Positions 51,187 through 60,655 of a stretch of 64,000 nt of DNA are shown here, piece by piece. The notes beneath the pieces are model-generated. The model did no database searches and was not told the origin of the DNA. It worked only from the letters and a program-made list of their open reading frames with translations. Location of the stretch: the NCBI RefSeq assembly GCF_021556615.1, contig NZ_JAKGGD010000004.1, positions 62,001 through 126,000 of the forward strand, read 5' to 3'. Source of the DNA: Paracoccus salsus (GTDB lineage: Bacteria; Pseudomonadota; Alphaproteobacteria; Rhodobacterales; Rhodobacteraceae). The number at the start of each line of letters is the position of its first letter. The first letter of the stretch is position 1. Both the position numbers and the translations under genes were made by a program.

Positions 51187-52935
51187 TCAGTCCGGCGCGC
51201 GCAACCCCTCCTTGCGGATGCGGCGCAGAACGGTCGACCGGTTGACCCCCAAACGGCGCGCGGCCCGGGCCATGTTCCAGTTGCAGGCGTCCAAGACACC
51301 TTCGAGATTCTGCTCTTGCTCGCGCGCCTGCGGCGCGGCAGGAAGATCCGGCAGGTCGATCACATTGCTCTCGGCCAAGACGCAGGCGACATCCAGAACA
51401 TTGCCGAGCTCGCGCAGGTTCCCGCGCCAGTCGCGACCCATCAGCTCGGCCCGCGCCGAAGGCGTCAGGCGCATGTCTCCGCCGCAGCGCCGACCGAGCA
51501 GCCGCTCGATCAACCAGCTTAGATCCTGCCGCTCGCGCAGAGGGGGCAATTCGAGTACGGCCCCCGACAGCCGGAAATAGAGTTCCGACGGAAGCGTCTC
51601 TCGTGACATCAGCGCGGTGAGCGCCTGACCGCTGGTTGCGACAGGACGCGTATCGGGATGTGAATCCAGAAGACCCGGCAGGACCTGCGCCGTCTCTGGT
51701 GGCAGATTCTCGATGCGGTGCAGCAGAAGCGTTCCGGGTCCGCGCTGAGCTGAGAGGGCATCGCGCACAGTCTCGGGCACGGCTCCGGCGCAGTCCAGTG
51801 CCGCGAATCCTTCGCGACGAGAGGCCATGTGAATGGCGCGGGCAAGCTTGGTCTTGCCGCTGCCGCTCTCGCCGCAGATCATCAGCGGAACAGGCGTCGG
51901 CGCGAGCCGTTCTGCTTGTGACAACACGCGTGACATGGTCGGATCGCTGCCCGCCAATGTACCGACAAACCACCCCTGCGCACGTCGTTCCAGAGCCGCT
52001 TTCTTCTTTTGCACCTGTCGCGGAGCCTGTGGCGCGATCGCATGTCCGAACACTGCGCCGCCATCGCCCAAAGCCACGACCCTTTCCTCTGTGGGGCGGT
52101 CGCGCATCAGGTCGGGCAGGTCATCGACGCCCAAGCCCAACAGGCTGTCGATACGCGCGCCGATCAGGTTCCTGCCGCCCGAAAGCATCCGCGTGGCGGC
52201 GCGGGTGGCTCCGATCACATGGCCTGAACCGTCAAGGGAAATGGCCGCTTCCGGCTCGACATCGAGGAACTCGGGGCTGGACGAAAACCGCAACACCCAT
52301 TCTCGACGGCTGGCAGCCATGAGGTTCGCCATCTCGACGCGTCGCGCCGCCGCCATGACCAGGGACATGGCAAGGTTCTGGCTGCTTTTGGGGGACGGCG
52401 AGCGCAGCAGGGAGATGTCGAGCACGGCCGCCAGTTGGCCCAGACTGTCGTATATCGGCGCCGAGGTGCAGGACAGCGCCGTATGCGCGTTTCCGAAGTG
52501 ATCATCCTGATGGACGGTGACCGGCTCGCCGGTCACGATGCAGGCACCGACCCCGCATGTTCCGGCCACGTCCTCGGACCAGTTCGAACCGAGGTAAAGA
52601 CCCGCCCCGCGCAACTCGTCCAGAAAGAGATCGTCACCGAAAAAATCGACGCAGACGCCTTTGGCATCCGTCAGCAGCAGCACGTAATTCTGGCCCGCAA
52701 CCTGTCGGAACAGACTTTGGAGACTGGATCGCGCCGCCCCGATCATCCAATCGGCCTGCTCGCGGTGTGTGCGAAACTCGGTGTCCGTGACGATGTGGGC
52801 CGGATCACTGCGCGTTGGGTCCATGCCGTAAATCTCGACGCATCGCCGCCAGGAGGCATCTACGTAACTGTCCCGGCCGGTCGCATGACCGCCCAGAACC
52901 TGCGCGATTTCCTCGATGTGATGACGTTCAACCAT
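51187..52935 (-). CDS. AcoR-like transcriptional activator with degenerate sigma-54 AAA+ domain
   Basis: A 582-aa protein with an N-terminal GAF-type sensor (about 60-200, GVCVDFFGDDLFLDELR, NWSEDVAGTCGVGACIVTGE), a PAS-like linker, an AAA+ domain with Walker A CGESGSGKTKLARAIH, and a Fis-type HTH at the end (NMARAARRLGVNRSTVLRRI). The GAFTGA loop needed to contact sigma-54 is missing, and the Walker B region reads TLLLHRIENL rather than LDEI. It may therefore activate ordinary sigma-70 transcription or be impaired. The start at 52935 has GGAGGAGG. Likely controls the two downstream genes. Confidence 0.88.
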   Translation of the reverse strand: MVERHHIEEIAQVLGGHATGRDSYVDASWRRCVEIYGMDPTRSDPAHIVTDTEFRTHREQADWMIGAARSSLQSLFRQVAGQNYVLLLTDAKGVCVDFFGDDLFLDELRGAGLYLGSNWSEDVAGTCGVGACIVTGEPVTVHQDDHFGNAHTALSCTSAPIYDSLGQLAAVLDISLLRSPSPKSSQNLAMSLVMAAARRVEMANLMAASRREWVLRFSSSPEFLDVEPEAAISLDGSGHVIGATRAATRMLSGGRNLIGARIDSLLGLGVDDLPDLMRDRPTEERVVALGDGGAVFGHAIAPQAPRQVQKKKAALERRAQGWFVGTLAGSDPTMSRVLSQAERLAPTPVPLMICGESGSGKTKLARAIHMASRREGFAALDCAGAVPETVRDALSAQRGPGTLLLHRIENLPPETAQVLPGLLDSHPDTRPVATSGQALTALMSRETLPSELYFRLSGAVLELPPLRERQDLSWLIERLLGRRCGGDMRLTPSARAELMGRDWRGNLRELGNVLDVACVLAESNVIDLPDLPAAPQAREQEQNLEGVLDACNWNMARAARRLGVNRSTVLRRIRKEGLRAPD

Positions 52936-53158
52936 GAGAACCTCCTCCCGCGCACATTAGTACAACCAGGAGATACTTGCACGATGCTGGACTTTGGTAT
53001 CAGGCTTTGGTGGTTTCAAATCAGATCGGTGTGCACGACGACGTTTTCAGCGGAATGGGCTGACGGCGGTTGTTGGCACCGTTCCAGCGAATGACGGCTT
53101 GTTCCCGGATGTCTGGCGTCATCGTCCACCGGACAGGTTCCGGGGTTCGAGCAACGGA

Positions 53159-53212
53159 GGATTTCTTGTTCATCTTCGATTCAATCAGGCAGCGACGATG
53201 AACAAGAAATCC
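53159..53212. repeat. 16-bp perfect inverted repeat, 22-bp loop
   Basis: GGATTTCTTGTTCATC (53159-53174) and its exact complement (53197-53212). Both arms encode a MNKKS start, in opposite directions. It precedes the IS3-type transposase remnant. Confidence 0.85.
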
Positions 53213-53548
53213 GGAACATCGAGGACGCCGCTGGCAGGCTGGCCAGGCGGGATCAAACGGAAGACGCGCCAGCACTGCCCGGCAGAGGAGAGGATCCGCA
53301 GCGTGCTGGCGGGCCTTCCCGGCAAGGAAAGCGTCGCGAAGCTGTGCCGGCGCGAGGGGATCGCAGAGAGCCTCCGCTGCACCTGGCCGACGGAATTCCT
53401 GGTAGCCGGCGAGAAACGCTTGGCGGACCGCTCAGCCACGCTGCGAAGGCTGGAGCCAGCCTCGATCTCCTCGACCATGCCCGTCCGCAAATCACTCGAA
53501 AAGGGTTTCGTCATCGACGCCGGCCTCCTTCGCCGGCATCCGTCTTGA
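53198..53548 (+). pseudogene. IS3-family transposase OrfA remnant
   Basis: The first ~85 codons from the ATG at 53198 (MNKKSGTSRTPLAG) match IS3-type OrfA helix-turn-helix sequence: CPAEERIRSVLAGLPGKESV, AKLCRREGIAESL, then LVAGEKRLA. The usual YYTWSKEFL appears altered (RCTWPTEFL). After RRLEP homology is lost, and no OrfB (DDE) follows. Non-functional relic. Confidence 0.75.
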
Positions 53549-53693
53549 ATCACCATTCGCCGAGACGGGACATCCCCGGGATTCCGTCAGGAAAGGATAG
53601 GCTTTAATCCTGACGCAACGCGCGCAGGCAGTTCGGCTTCGGACTTTGGTAACGGGGTTGTCCCGGTCACCCGACGGCGCTGTTCACGCTTGC

Positions 53694-53981
53694 TCAGAAC
53701 ACCGCCAGATAGTCTGCGGAGACATATCCCGTGACCCCGGGCGAATCCGCTAGTGAGACATGGCACCAGGTCTGGCCACGTTCGGTCCTGCAGCCACGGC
53801 GGTTCAATTCGGTCCCATCCGGCAAGCCCACGATCACCCTGTGGTTCAGCCCGGGCCCTGACCGCAGTTTCAGAAGGTCGTCCGGACCCGCGCCCTTGAC
53901 GATCACCCGTCCGCCCGAGCCGACGTTGCACCCGACGACAAGAATGAGGGCCAGGAAGGCCGGGAATGCGGTTCTGCTCAT
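53694..53981 (-). CDS. SH3b-domain lipoprotein
   Basis: A 95-aa protein with signal sequence MSRTAFPAFLALILVVGC, lipobox VVGC, and one bacterial SH3 domain (LKLRSGPGLNHRVIVGLPDG ... TWCHVSL ... GYVSADYL). SH3b lipoproteins are thought to bind peptidoglycan or act in the envelope. The start is the ATG at 53981 after GAGGGGAC. The longer upstream frame is not supported. Confidence 0.85.
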   Translation of the reverse strand: MSRTAFPAFLALILVVGCNVGSGGRVIVKGAGPDDLLKLRSGPGLNHRVIVGLPDGTELNRRGCRTERGQTWCHVSLADSPGVTGYVSADYLAVF

Positions 53982-54343
53982 GATGTCCCCTCGATCGTTC
54001 CACATGCTTGCCCTGCTTTCACGTCGAGGCAGGTGTCTGCAACAGCAACATGACTTCCGGCGCCCGATCGAGCGTTTTTGCAGGCACCTGGACAGGTTCC
54101 GCATGGTCGACATGCGCCAAAGCCCGCCACGACCTGTCCGTGTCCTGCGCGTGTTCAGCCGATCGGACAGGGGCTGCGGGGTGAATTGGCCTGCGCCGCC
54201 TCTCAGTCAAGCGTCGCTCGGCCAGGGCTTGCGCCTGTGTTCGTCGAATGTTCTCGTTGGCGAAAGTGAGAATCGCGATGCCTTCCGTTCCATCCCGCAA
54301 CAGGTTCGCCAACCGTTCGATCGCCGATTGCGCCCGCGACCGC
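53982..54343. other. Intergenic region, no supported gene
   Basis: About 360 bp between the SH3b lipoprotein and the zinc-ribbon fragment. I see no ORF with family support. Confidence 0.45.
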
Positions 54344-54496
54344 ATGCTGATGGTCATGCACTGCAATCGATGCCGTCGCCAGGTGAACTATTGGGCGGAC
54401 GATCTGGCGAAGGTGATCGAGGAAAGACATTTCTCGGGCGGCGTCACAGCCGATCGCCATGCCTCAGGGTTTCTGTCAACGGAACCGAATGAGTGA
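54344..54496 (+). pseudogene. Fragment of a small zinc-ribbon-like hypothetical gene
   Basis: MLMVMHCNRCRRQVNYWADD matches the start of a short conserved hypothetical family with a CxxC knuckle. Homology fades after about 25 residues and the second CxxC is missing. It is probably truncated. Confidence 0.4.
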
Positions 54497-54524
54497 TTGT
54501 CGTCTGCGACCTGAAGACCTACAT

Positions 54525-54537
54525 ACCGACCGACGGT
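54525..54537. promoter_or_regulatory. TetR-type operator ACCGACCGACGGT
   Basis: An imperfect palindrome within CATACCGACCGACGGTTTG, 21 bp before the TetR start. It is of the CGACCGxCGG kind often seen at TetR-RND loci. Confidence 0.65.
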
Positions 54538-54557
54538 TTGTAATCAGGCAATCTCCG

Positions 54558-55286
54558 ATGGCACAGAGCAATGGATCAAGGGCAAACCGAAACCGGATGG
54601 CGCCCCAGGAACGGCGCAAGGCCATTCTGGATACTGCCCAGGCGCTGTTCATCGAGCGAGGCTGGGAGGAGGTGACCATCGCCGACGTGCTGGAAGCGGC
54701 AAGCATCTCGAAGGGGGGGTTCTATCATCACTTCAGCGCCAAGGACGACCTCTTGGCCGGTATCGTCACCCGGATGACCGAACAGGGACTTGCGGCCGCA
54801 GAGACTGCCCGCCACCAGGCGACTGGAAACGCATTGTCCAAGCTGAACGCGTTCATGGCCGGATCGGTGCGCTGGAAGGCCGACAACATCGGCGAGATGC
54901 GTTTTTTCGCCGATGTGCTCATGAAGCCCGGAAACGACATCCTTTATCGTCGCGTCGTCGACGCGACGGCGGCGGCGGCCGTGCCCGTGCTGAAGGACCT
55001 GATCGCCGAGGGCATCGCAGACGGCACGTTCGACGTGACCGATGCCCGTCTGACGGCCGAGGTGATCGTCGGACTGTCGCATGGGCGGCGGCAGGTGCTC
55101 GAAGAGGCGGCCACGCTGGCGGCCTCGGGCGATCTGGATCGCGCAACCCGCCATCTCGACGACCGCATGCAGGCCGAGGGAACGATCTGCGACCGATTGC
55201 TGGGCCTGCCGAAAGGGAGCGTCTCACTGTCGGGCCCCGCGGATTATCGCCGGATGCTGGTCGGCCTGACCGCACCCGCTGCTTGA
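54558..55286 (+). CDS. TetR/AcrR family transcriptional regulator
   Basis: A 242-aa regulator. The N-terminal TetR HTH is clear: RRKAILDTAQALFIERGWEE, VTIADVLEAASISKGGFYHH. The C-terminal ligand domain has VGLSHGRRQVLEE. It precedes an MFP-RND efflux pair by about 45 nt in the same direction and should repress it. The start is taken as the ATG at 54558 (MAQSNGSRANR). The frame is open 33 codons further upstream, across the putative operator. Confidence 0.92.
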   Translation: MAQSNGSRANRNRMAPQERRKAILDTAQALFIERGWEEVTIADVLEAASISKGGFYHHFSAKDDLLAGIVTRMTEQGLAAAETARHQATGNALSKLNAFMAGSVRWKADNIGEMRFFADVLMKPGNDILYRRVVDATAAAAVPVLKDLIAEGIADGTFDVTDARLTAEVIVGLSHGRRQVLEEAATLAASGDLDRATRHLDDRMQAEGTICDRLLGLPKGSVSLSGPADYRRMLVGLTAPAA

Positions 55287-55329
55287 GGCGAAAAAGGGAA
55301 CGCGGTCAGCCGCTTCGAGGATCATCGAC

Positions 55330-56463
55330 ATGACAGACAAGACCGGAAGATTGTCCTTCGAGGACGACAGGGGCGCATCCCGCGCGACATGGATCGCGGC
55401 CGCGTTGGTGATGGTCATCATCGGCTGGATGGGAAGCGGCTACATCCTGCCATCCGGGGATGAGGACGCGGCCCAGGTTGCTGAAACACGGGCCGAGCCT
55501 GTTGCCGTCGCCGTCGAGCGATCTGTGACGCGGCCCGTGACGCTCTACTTCCAGGCCGAGGGCCAGGCGCAACCCGACCGGGACACCTCGATCCGCGCCG
55601 AGACGCCGGGCGATGTGGCCGAGGTTCTGGTGAGGAAAGGCGAGGATGTCGACGACGACGCCGTGATCGCGCGGCTTTCCACCACGCGCGCCGAAGCCGA
55701 TCTCTCTCGCGCCCGAGAACAGCGTGCCCGCGCGCAACGCGAATTCGACAACGCCTCGGAGCTGCTGGAGCGGGGTGTGGCGACGGCCGACCGCGTCAGC
55801 GATGCCCGCGCCGCGCTCGCCGCCGCAGAGGCTTCGCTCACTGCCGCGGAGGAGGTGATCGATTCGCTCGAGATCAAGGCCCCCTTCGCAGGTCGGATCG
55901 AGACGCTGTCGCTCGACGCCGGCGAGTTCGTCGAGGCGGGCGCCGAAGTCGGGCGCATCGTCGATAACCGCCCCCTGACCGTGGCGATCCAGGTTCCGCA
56001 GCAGGCGCTAAGTCGGATCGAGAACGGGCAGACCGCGACCGTCAGCTTCATCACGGGTGAGGAGCGCGAAGGCACAGTGAACTTCGTCGGCAGCGCCGCC
56101 AACTTCGAGACACGGACCTTCCTGACTGAAATCACCGTGCCGAACGAGGATGGCGCCATTCCCGCGGGCATCTCGGCCCAGATCCGCATCCCGACCGGCA
56201 CTGCGGAGGCGCATTTCGTGCAGCCGTCCACGGTCTCGCTGAGCCCCGAAGGCCGCCTGGGCGTCAAGACGGTGGATGACGATGAGACCGTGGCGTTCCA
56301 CCCCATCGAGATCGTGCGCGCGGAAATCGACGGCCTCTGGGTCACAGGCCTGCCGGAAACCGTCCGGATCATCACTCTCGGCCAAGGCTTCGTGACCGAA
56401 GGCGAGACGGTCAGGCCATCGCCCGCCCCGGACGCGACCGAGGCACTGGCGGAGAAAGGCTGA
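55330..56463 (+). CDS. RND efflux periplasmic adaptor (membrane fusion protein)
   Basis: A 377-aa HlyD/AcrA-type adaptor. An N-terminal TM anchor (WIAAALVMVIIGWMGSGYIL), a lipoyl-like half (AETPGDVAEVLVRKGEDVDD), an alpha-hairpin with coiled-coil repeats (SRAREQRARAQREFDNASEL), then IKAPFAGRIETLSLDAGEFV and a beta-barrel. It sits 3 nt before the RND permease. No outer-membrane factor is encoded nearby, so a TolC encoded elsewhere must serve. Confidence 0.93.
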   Translation: MTDKTGRLSFEDDRGASRATWIAAALVMVIIGWMGSGYILPSGDEDAAQVAETRAEPVAVAVERSVTRPVTLYFQAEGQAQPDRDTSIRAETPGDVAEVLVRKGEDVDDDAVIARLSTTRAEADLSRAREQRARAQREFDNASELLERGVATADRVSDARAALAAAEASLTAAEEVIDSLEIKAPFAGRIETLSLDAGEFVEAGAEVGRIVDNRPLTVAIQVPQQALSRIENGQTATVSFITGEEREGTVNFVGSAANFETRTFLTEITVPNEDGAIPAGISAQIRIPTGTAEAHFVQPSTVSLSPEGRLGVKTVDDDETVAFHPIEIVRAEIDGLWVTGLPETVRIITLGQGFVTEGETVRPSPAPDATEALAEKG

Positions 56464-56466
56464 GTC

Positions 56467-59400
56467 ATGAACAGCATCATCGACGCTGCGTTCTCGCGCA
56501 GCCGGGTCGCTCTCATGGCGCTGCTGATGATCCTCGGGATCGGCGCCATCTCCTATGTCGTGATCCCCAAGGAGGCCAATCCCGAGGTACCGCTGCCGCT
56601 GGTCTATGTTTCGAGTGGCCTCGAAGGCATCAGCCCGGCGGATGCCGAACGGCTGCTGATCGAACCGATGGAGGCCGAGTTCGCCGCCATCGAGGGGCTT
56701 GAGAAGATCGAGGGCCATGCCTCGGAAGGCTTCGCAAGCCTGCAGCTCGAGTTCACGCCCGGTGGTGACATCGACGAGGCGCTCAACAAAGTGCGTGAGG
56801 CCGCCGACCGGGTCGAGGGCGACCTGCCCGAAGACGCCTATGACCTGACGATCACCGAGATCAACACCGCCCTGTTCCCGATCATCACCGCGATCATTTC
56901 GGGCCCAGTGCCAGAACGCGCCTTGAATGACCTGGCCGACGAGGCGCAGGAGGCCATCGAGGGCGTGCCAGGCGTCCTCGAGGTCGATATCGGCGGCGCG
57001 CGCGACGAGTTCCTCGAGGTGCTGATCGATCCGACCGTATTCCAGACCTACAACCTCAGCTTCGATGAACTGATCGGCCAGCTTCAGCGCAACAACCGGC
57101 TGATCGCCGCGGGCGCCATCGAAACCGGTGGCGGGAGGATCGTGCTGAAGGTGCCGGGCCTGATCGAGGATCTCGGGGACGTCATGGAGATGCCGGTGAA
57201 GGTGCGCGGCGATACCGTCGTCACATTCGAGGACGTGGCGACGATCCGGCGCGCGTTCGAGGACCCGGCCGGCTTCGCGCGGATCGACGGCCAGCCCGCG
57301 CTCGCGCTCGAGGTCAAGAAGCGCTCGGGCGCGAACATCATCGACACGGTGGCAGCGACGAAAGCCGCGCTGGAAGACCTCGGCTCCGAATGGCCCGACA
57401 GCGTCGAGGTCACCTATCTCCAGGACCAGTCCGAGCAGGTCGAAACGCTGCTGTCGGATCTGGAGGCAAACGTCATCGCCGCGGTGATCCTCGTGATGAT
57501 CGTCATCGTGGCGGCCCTTGGCTTGCGTTCGGCCATCCTGGTCGGCCTTGCCATTCCCGGAGCCTTTCTCGCCGGTGTCGCCGCGCTTTGGACGATGGGC
57601 TACACCATGAACATCGTCGTGCTCTTCTCGCTGATCCTCGTCGTGGGGATGCTGGTGGACGGGGCCATTGTGACCGTGGAACTCGCCGACCGGCGCCTGC
57701 AGCAGGGCGACGATCCAAAGACCGCCTACGCCCATGCCGCCAAGCGCATGGCCTGGCCGATCATCGCCTCGACCGCGACCACGCTCAGCGTGTTCTTTCC
57801 GCTGCTCTTCTGGTCCGGTATGGTCGGGGAGTTCATGAAGTTCCTGCCGATCACGGTGATTTTGACGCTCTTCGCGTCGCTCTTCATGGCCTTGATCTTC
57901 ATTCCGGTCCTGGGCGGCCTGATCGGCAAGCGGCAGCCGCAGAAGGCCGCGGCCAAGCTGTCTCTGCACGCGGCAGAACAGGGCGATCCGAGGCGCATCG
58001 GGGGCCTGACCGGCATCTATGTCCGGCTGCTCGAATGGGCGATCCTGCGTCCATGGGCGACCGCGCTTCTGGCGCTCGCGCTTCTTCTCGGTGGCTTCGG
58101 CCTCTATGGGCAGTTCGGCAAGGGACTGGCGTTCTTCCCGTCTGTCGAGCCGGAATTCATGCAGGTGCAGATCCGCGCGCGCGACAATCTTTCGATCTAC
58201 GAGCGCGACGCGCTGGTGCGCCGGGTGGAGGAACGGCTCATTGACTACGACGAGATCGCCACGGTCTATGCCCGGTCGACGATGAGCGCAGGCCAAGGCG
58301 ACGAGGAGACGATCGGCACGCTGCAACTCGAGCTGAAGGATTGGGACACCCGCCGAACGGCAGAAACGATCGGCGCCGAAATCCGGCAGGACGTGTCGGA
58401 CATCGCCGGCATCGACGTGCAGGTTCAGACCGAAAGCGGCGGGCCGACCACTGGCAAGCCGGTGAACCTGCGGATCGCGGCCAGCAATCCCGCGGCACAG
58501 GCCGTCGCGGTCGAACAGGTCCTCTCCATCATGGATCGGATCGGTGGCTTCACCGACGTGACCGATACCCGCCCGCTTCCCGGTGTCGAGGTGTTCATCC
58601 TTGTCGATCGGGCCGAGGCTGCCCGCTATGGCGCCGATGTCAGCCTGCTGGGACAGGCGGTTCAGCTTCTGACGCAAGGCATAGCTGTCGCCGACTATCG
58701 TCCCAGCGATGCCGACGGCGAAATGGACATCCGCGTCCGGTTCCCCGCCGAAGAACGATCGCTGTCCGAGCTTGGAAATTTGCGCGTGCCGACGTCGGCC
58801 GGTCTGGTGCCCATATCCAACTTCGTGACCTTCGAACCGGTCGAGCGCACCGGCACGATCACCCGCATCGACGAGCAACGCGTCGTGACCATCGAGGCAA
58901 ATGTTGCCCCGGGTCTGTTGGTCAACGACCAGGTCATCGCCCTCCAGAGGGCTCTGGACGATGCCGACATTCCCGAAAATGTCAGCTACAGCTTCGCGGG
59001 CGAGGCCGAGGAACAGACCGAGGCGATGATCTTTCTGGTCAGCGCCTTCGTTGCGGCGATCGTGCTGATGCTCGTCATCCTGGTCCTGCAGTTCAACAAT
59101 TTCTACCAGGCCTTCGTGGTCATGAGCGCCATCGTCTTCTCGGTCGCGGGCGTGCTGCTGGGCCTGGTTATCACCGGCCGCCCCTTCGGCGTCGTCATGG
59201 GTGGCATCGGCGTCATCGCGCTGGCGGGCATCGTGGTGAACAACAACATCGTGCTGATCGACACCTACAACGACCTCAAGCGGTCCGGCCTGTCCCCGCG
59301 CGAGGCCGCTTTGCGCACCGGCGCGCAACGTCTGCGACCCGTGCTGCTGACCTCGGTCACAACGGCGCTCGGCCTCATGCCGATGGTCCTGGGCGCCAAC

Positions 59401-59658
59401 CTGAACTTCTTCACCCGCGACATCGTCTTCGGCGCGCCCTCGACGCAATACTGGACCGAACTCAGCAGCGCGATCGTCGGAGGGCTCGTCGTCGCGACGT
59501 TGCTGACCCTCATCCTGACGCCGGCGATGCTCATGCTGGGCGAGAGACATGGGCGGCCAGGCAAAACGGCCGCCGGTTCGAGCGAGGCAGGCGAGATGTC
59601 AGAAAATCGCTCCGAGATCGCCTCCAGTGCGTCAGCATCGTCGCCCTGGCCTCGATGA
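56467..59658 (+). CDS. RND family efflux permease
   Basis: A 1063-aa inner-membrane proton-driven exporter of the AcrB/HAE-1-like superfamily, with two TM blocks, each preceded by a large periplasmic domain. TM4 region VVGMLVDGAIVTVELADRRL carries the proton-relay acidic residue. GIGVIALAGIVVNNNIVLID is the matching element of the second half. The last ~35 residues after LGERHG are hydrophilic and family-atypical. A 1180-aa antisense open frame across it is a shadow of high GC. Substrate unknown. Confidence 0.93.
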   Translation: MNSIIDAAFSRSRVALMALLMILGIGAISYVVIPKEANPEVPLPLVYVSSGLEGISPADAERLLIEPMEAEFAAIEGLEKIEGHASEGFASLQLEFTPGGDIDEALNKVREAADRVEGDLPEDAYDLTITEINTALFPIITAIISGPVPERALNDLADEAQEAIEGVPGVLEVDIGGARDEFLEVLIDPTVFQTYNLSFDELIGQLQRNNRLIAAGAIETGGGRIVLKVPGLIEDLGDVMEMPVKVRGDTVVTFEDVATIRRAFEDPAGFARIDGQPALALEVKKRSGANIIDTVAATKAALEDLGSEWPDSVEVTYLQDQSEQVETLLSDLEANVIAAVILVMIVIVAALGLRSAILVGLAIPGAFLAGVAALWTMGYTMNIVVLFSLILVVGMLVDGAIVTVELADRRLQQGDDPKTAYAHAAKRMAWPIIASTATTLSVFFPLLFWSGMVGEFMKFLPITVILTLFASLFMALIFIPVLGGLIGKRQPQKAAAKLSLHAAEQGDPRRIGGLTGIYVRLLEWAILRPWATALLALALLLGGFGLYGQFGKGLAFFPSVEPEFMQVQIRARDNLSIYERDALVRRVEERLIDYDEIATVYARSTMSAGQGDEETIGTLQLELKDWDTRRTAETIGAEIRQDVSDIAGIDVQVQTESGGPTTGKPVNLRIAASNPAAQAVAVEQVLSIMDRIGGFTDVTDTRPLPGVEVFILVDRAEAARYGADVSLLGQAVQLLTQGIAVADYRPSDADGEMDIRVRFPAEERSLSELGNLRVPTSAGLVPISNFVTFEPVERTGTITRIDEQRVVTIEANVAPGLLVNDQVIALQRALDDADIPENVSYSFAGEAEEQTEAMIFLVSAFVAAIVLMLVILVLQFNNFYQAFVVMSAIVFSVAGVLLGLVITGRPFGVVMGGIGVIALAGIVVNNNIVLIDTYNDLKRSGLSPREAALRTGAQRLRPVLLTSVTTALGLMPMVLGANLNFFTRDIVFGAPSTQYWTELSSAIVGGLVVATLLTLILTPAMLMLGERHGRPGKTAAGSSEAGEMSENRSEIASSASASSPWPR

Positions 59659-59820
59659 TCGTGGTGTGCGCTGACTGGGCCGGTGTCGTCTCGGTCATTC
59701 TGCCGCCGCCGCGTCTCCGATTTCGCTCAGCGATGATCGAACAGCTGGACGCAGCAGCACGGTGGACGATGGCGCGGGTGCCGTTGTCATGAATGGACGG
59801 GTTTGGACGATCTGACCTCT

Positions 59821-60534
59821 TTACACGTCATGCCCGGCGCAACGGGCCGTGTTGCGAATATGCTCTTGCATCCGGAGCCGGGCCGCGTCGGGATTTCGGT
59901 TTTCCAGAGCCGCCAGGATGGCGCCGTGTTCCTCGATGGATTGCCGCATCCGCTCCGGGTTGGTGTTCGGGATGGGCTGGCGCTGCGTTTCGCTCAGCAG
60001 GTGCTGCATGTTGGCGTAGACCTTCGCCAGCACCCGGTTGGGGCAAGCATCCGCGATTGCCTGGTGCAGGGCGAGATCCGCCTCGACATGGGCAACCAGA
60101 TCACCGCTTTGCCAGGCATCCCGGAACGTTCTGGCGGCCAAGTGCAGCGTGCTGACCGTTTCTGCGACCATGGCTGCGGCGGCCAGCGCACATATCTCGC
60201 CTTCGATCAACAGCCGCGTCTGGAAAACGTCGCGCAGATCATGCGCGTCGTCATAGCGCCAGGAGGTCTGTGCAGGCCGGGACGCCGGATCGCGCACGAA
60301 GGTGCCGCGGGCCGGCAAGGTCTGGACAAGGCCCAGGGTCTCGAGCGTCAGCAGAGCCTCGCGCAGCGTGGGCCGCGCGACATTCAGCTGCTCGGACAGG
60401 GCGCGTTGCGAGGGCAGGCGCTCGCCGGCCTTCAACTCTCCTGTTCGGATCATGTCCTGCAATCTGCGCGCGATCACCTGCGGCACTGGCGCCTTGTCCC
60501 ACATCACGTTCGGTCTGCCTTTCCTCGGCGCCAT
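59821..60534 (-). CDS. GntR/FadR-type transcriptional regulator
   Basis: About 237 aa from the ATG at 60534 (MAPRKGRPNVMWDK). Winged-helix domain VIARRLQDMIRTGELKAGER then LPSQRALSEQLNVARPTLRE, and a C-terminal all-helical FCD ligand domain with metal-binding-type His/Asp (DLALHQAIADAC, EHGAILAAL). Divergent from the ABC-transporter operon and likely its repressor. Start uncertain: MWDKAPVPQ at 60504 is an alternative. Confidence 0.88.
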   Translation of the reverse strand: MAPRKGRPNVMWDKAPVPQVIARRLQDMIRTGELKAGERLPSQRALSEQLNVARPTLREALLTLETLGLVQTLPARGTFVRDPASRPAQTSWRYDDAHDLRDVFQTRLLIEGEICALAAAAMVAETVSTLHLAARTFRDAWQSGDLVAHVEADLALHQAIADACPNRVLAKVYANMQHLLSETQRQPIPNTNPERMRQSIEEHGAILAALENRNPDAARLRMQEHIRNTARCAGHDV

Positions 60535-60603
60535 GTTCGTCCGACCCAGTTTGCGCATCCCGCGACAAGCATTGCAAACGCGTCCGCACCATGCCTTAAT
60601 ACT

Positions 60604-60612
60604 GGTCAGACC
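60604..60612. promoter_or_regulatory. FadR-type operator GGTCAGACC
   Basis: A perfect palindrome GGTC-A-GACC between the divergent gntR and ABC genes, followed by GGTTAGGCCGG. FadR-subfamily regulators bind TGGTxxxACCA-like sites, so this is a good candidate. Confidence 0.6.
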
Positions 60613-60655
60613 GGTTAGGCCGGTTGATCCAGAATGACAAGGGTGGGGAGCTATC

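Noticed and set aside
56008..59550. 1180-aa open frame antisense to the RND permease
   Set aside because: It mirrors the codon pattern of a clear RND permease and is rich in His/Arg/Asp/Gln, typical of a high-GC antisense shadow. No family features.
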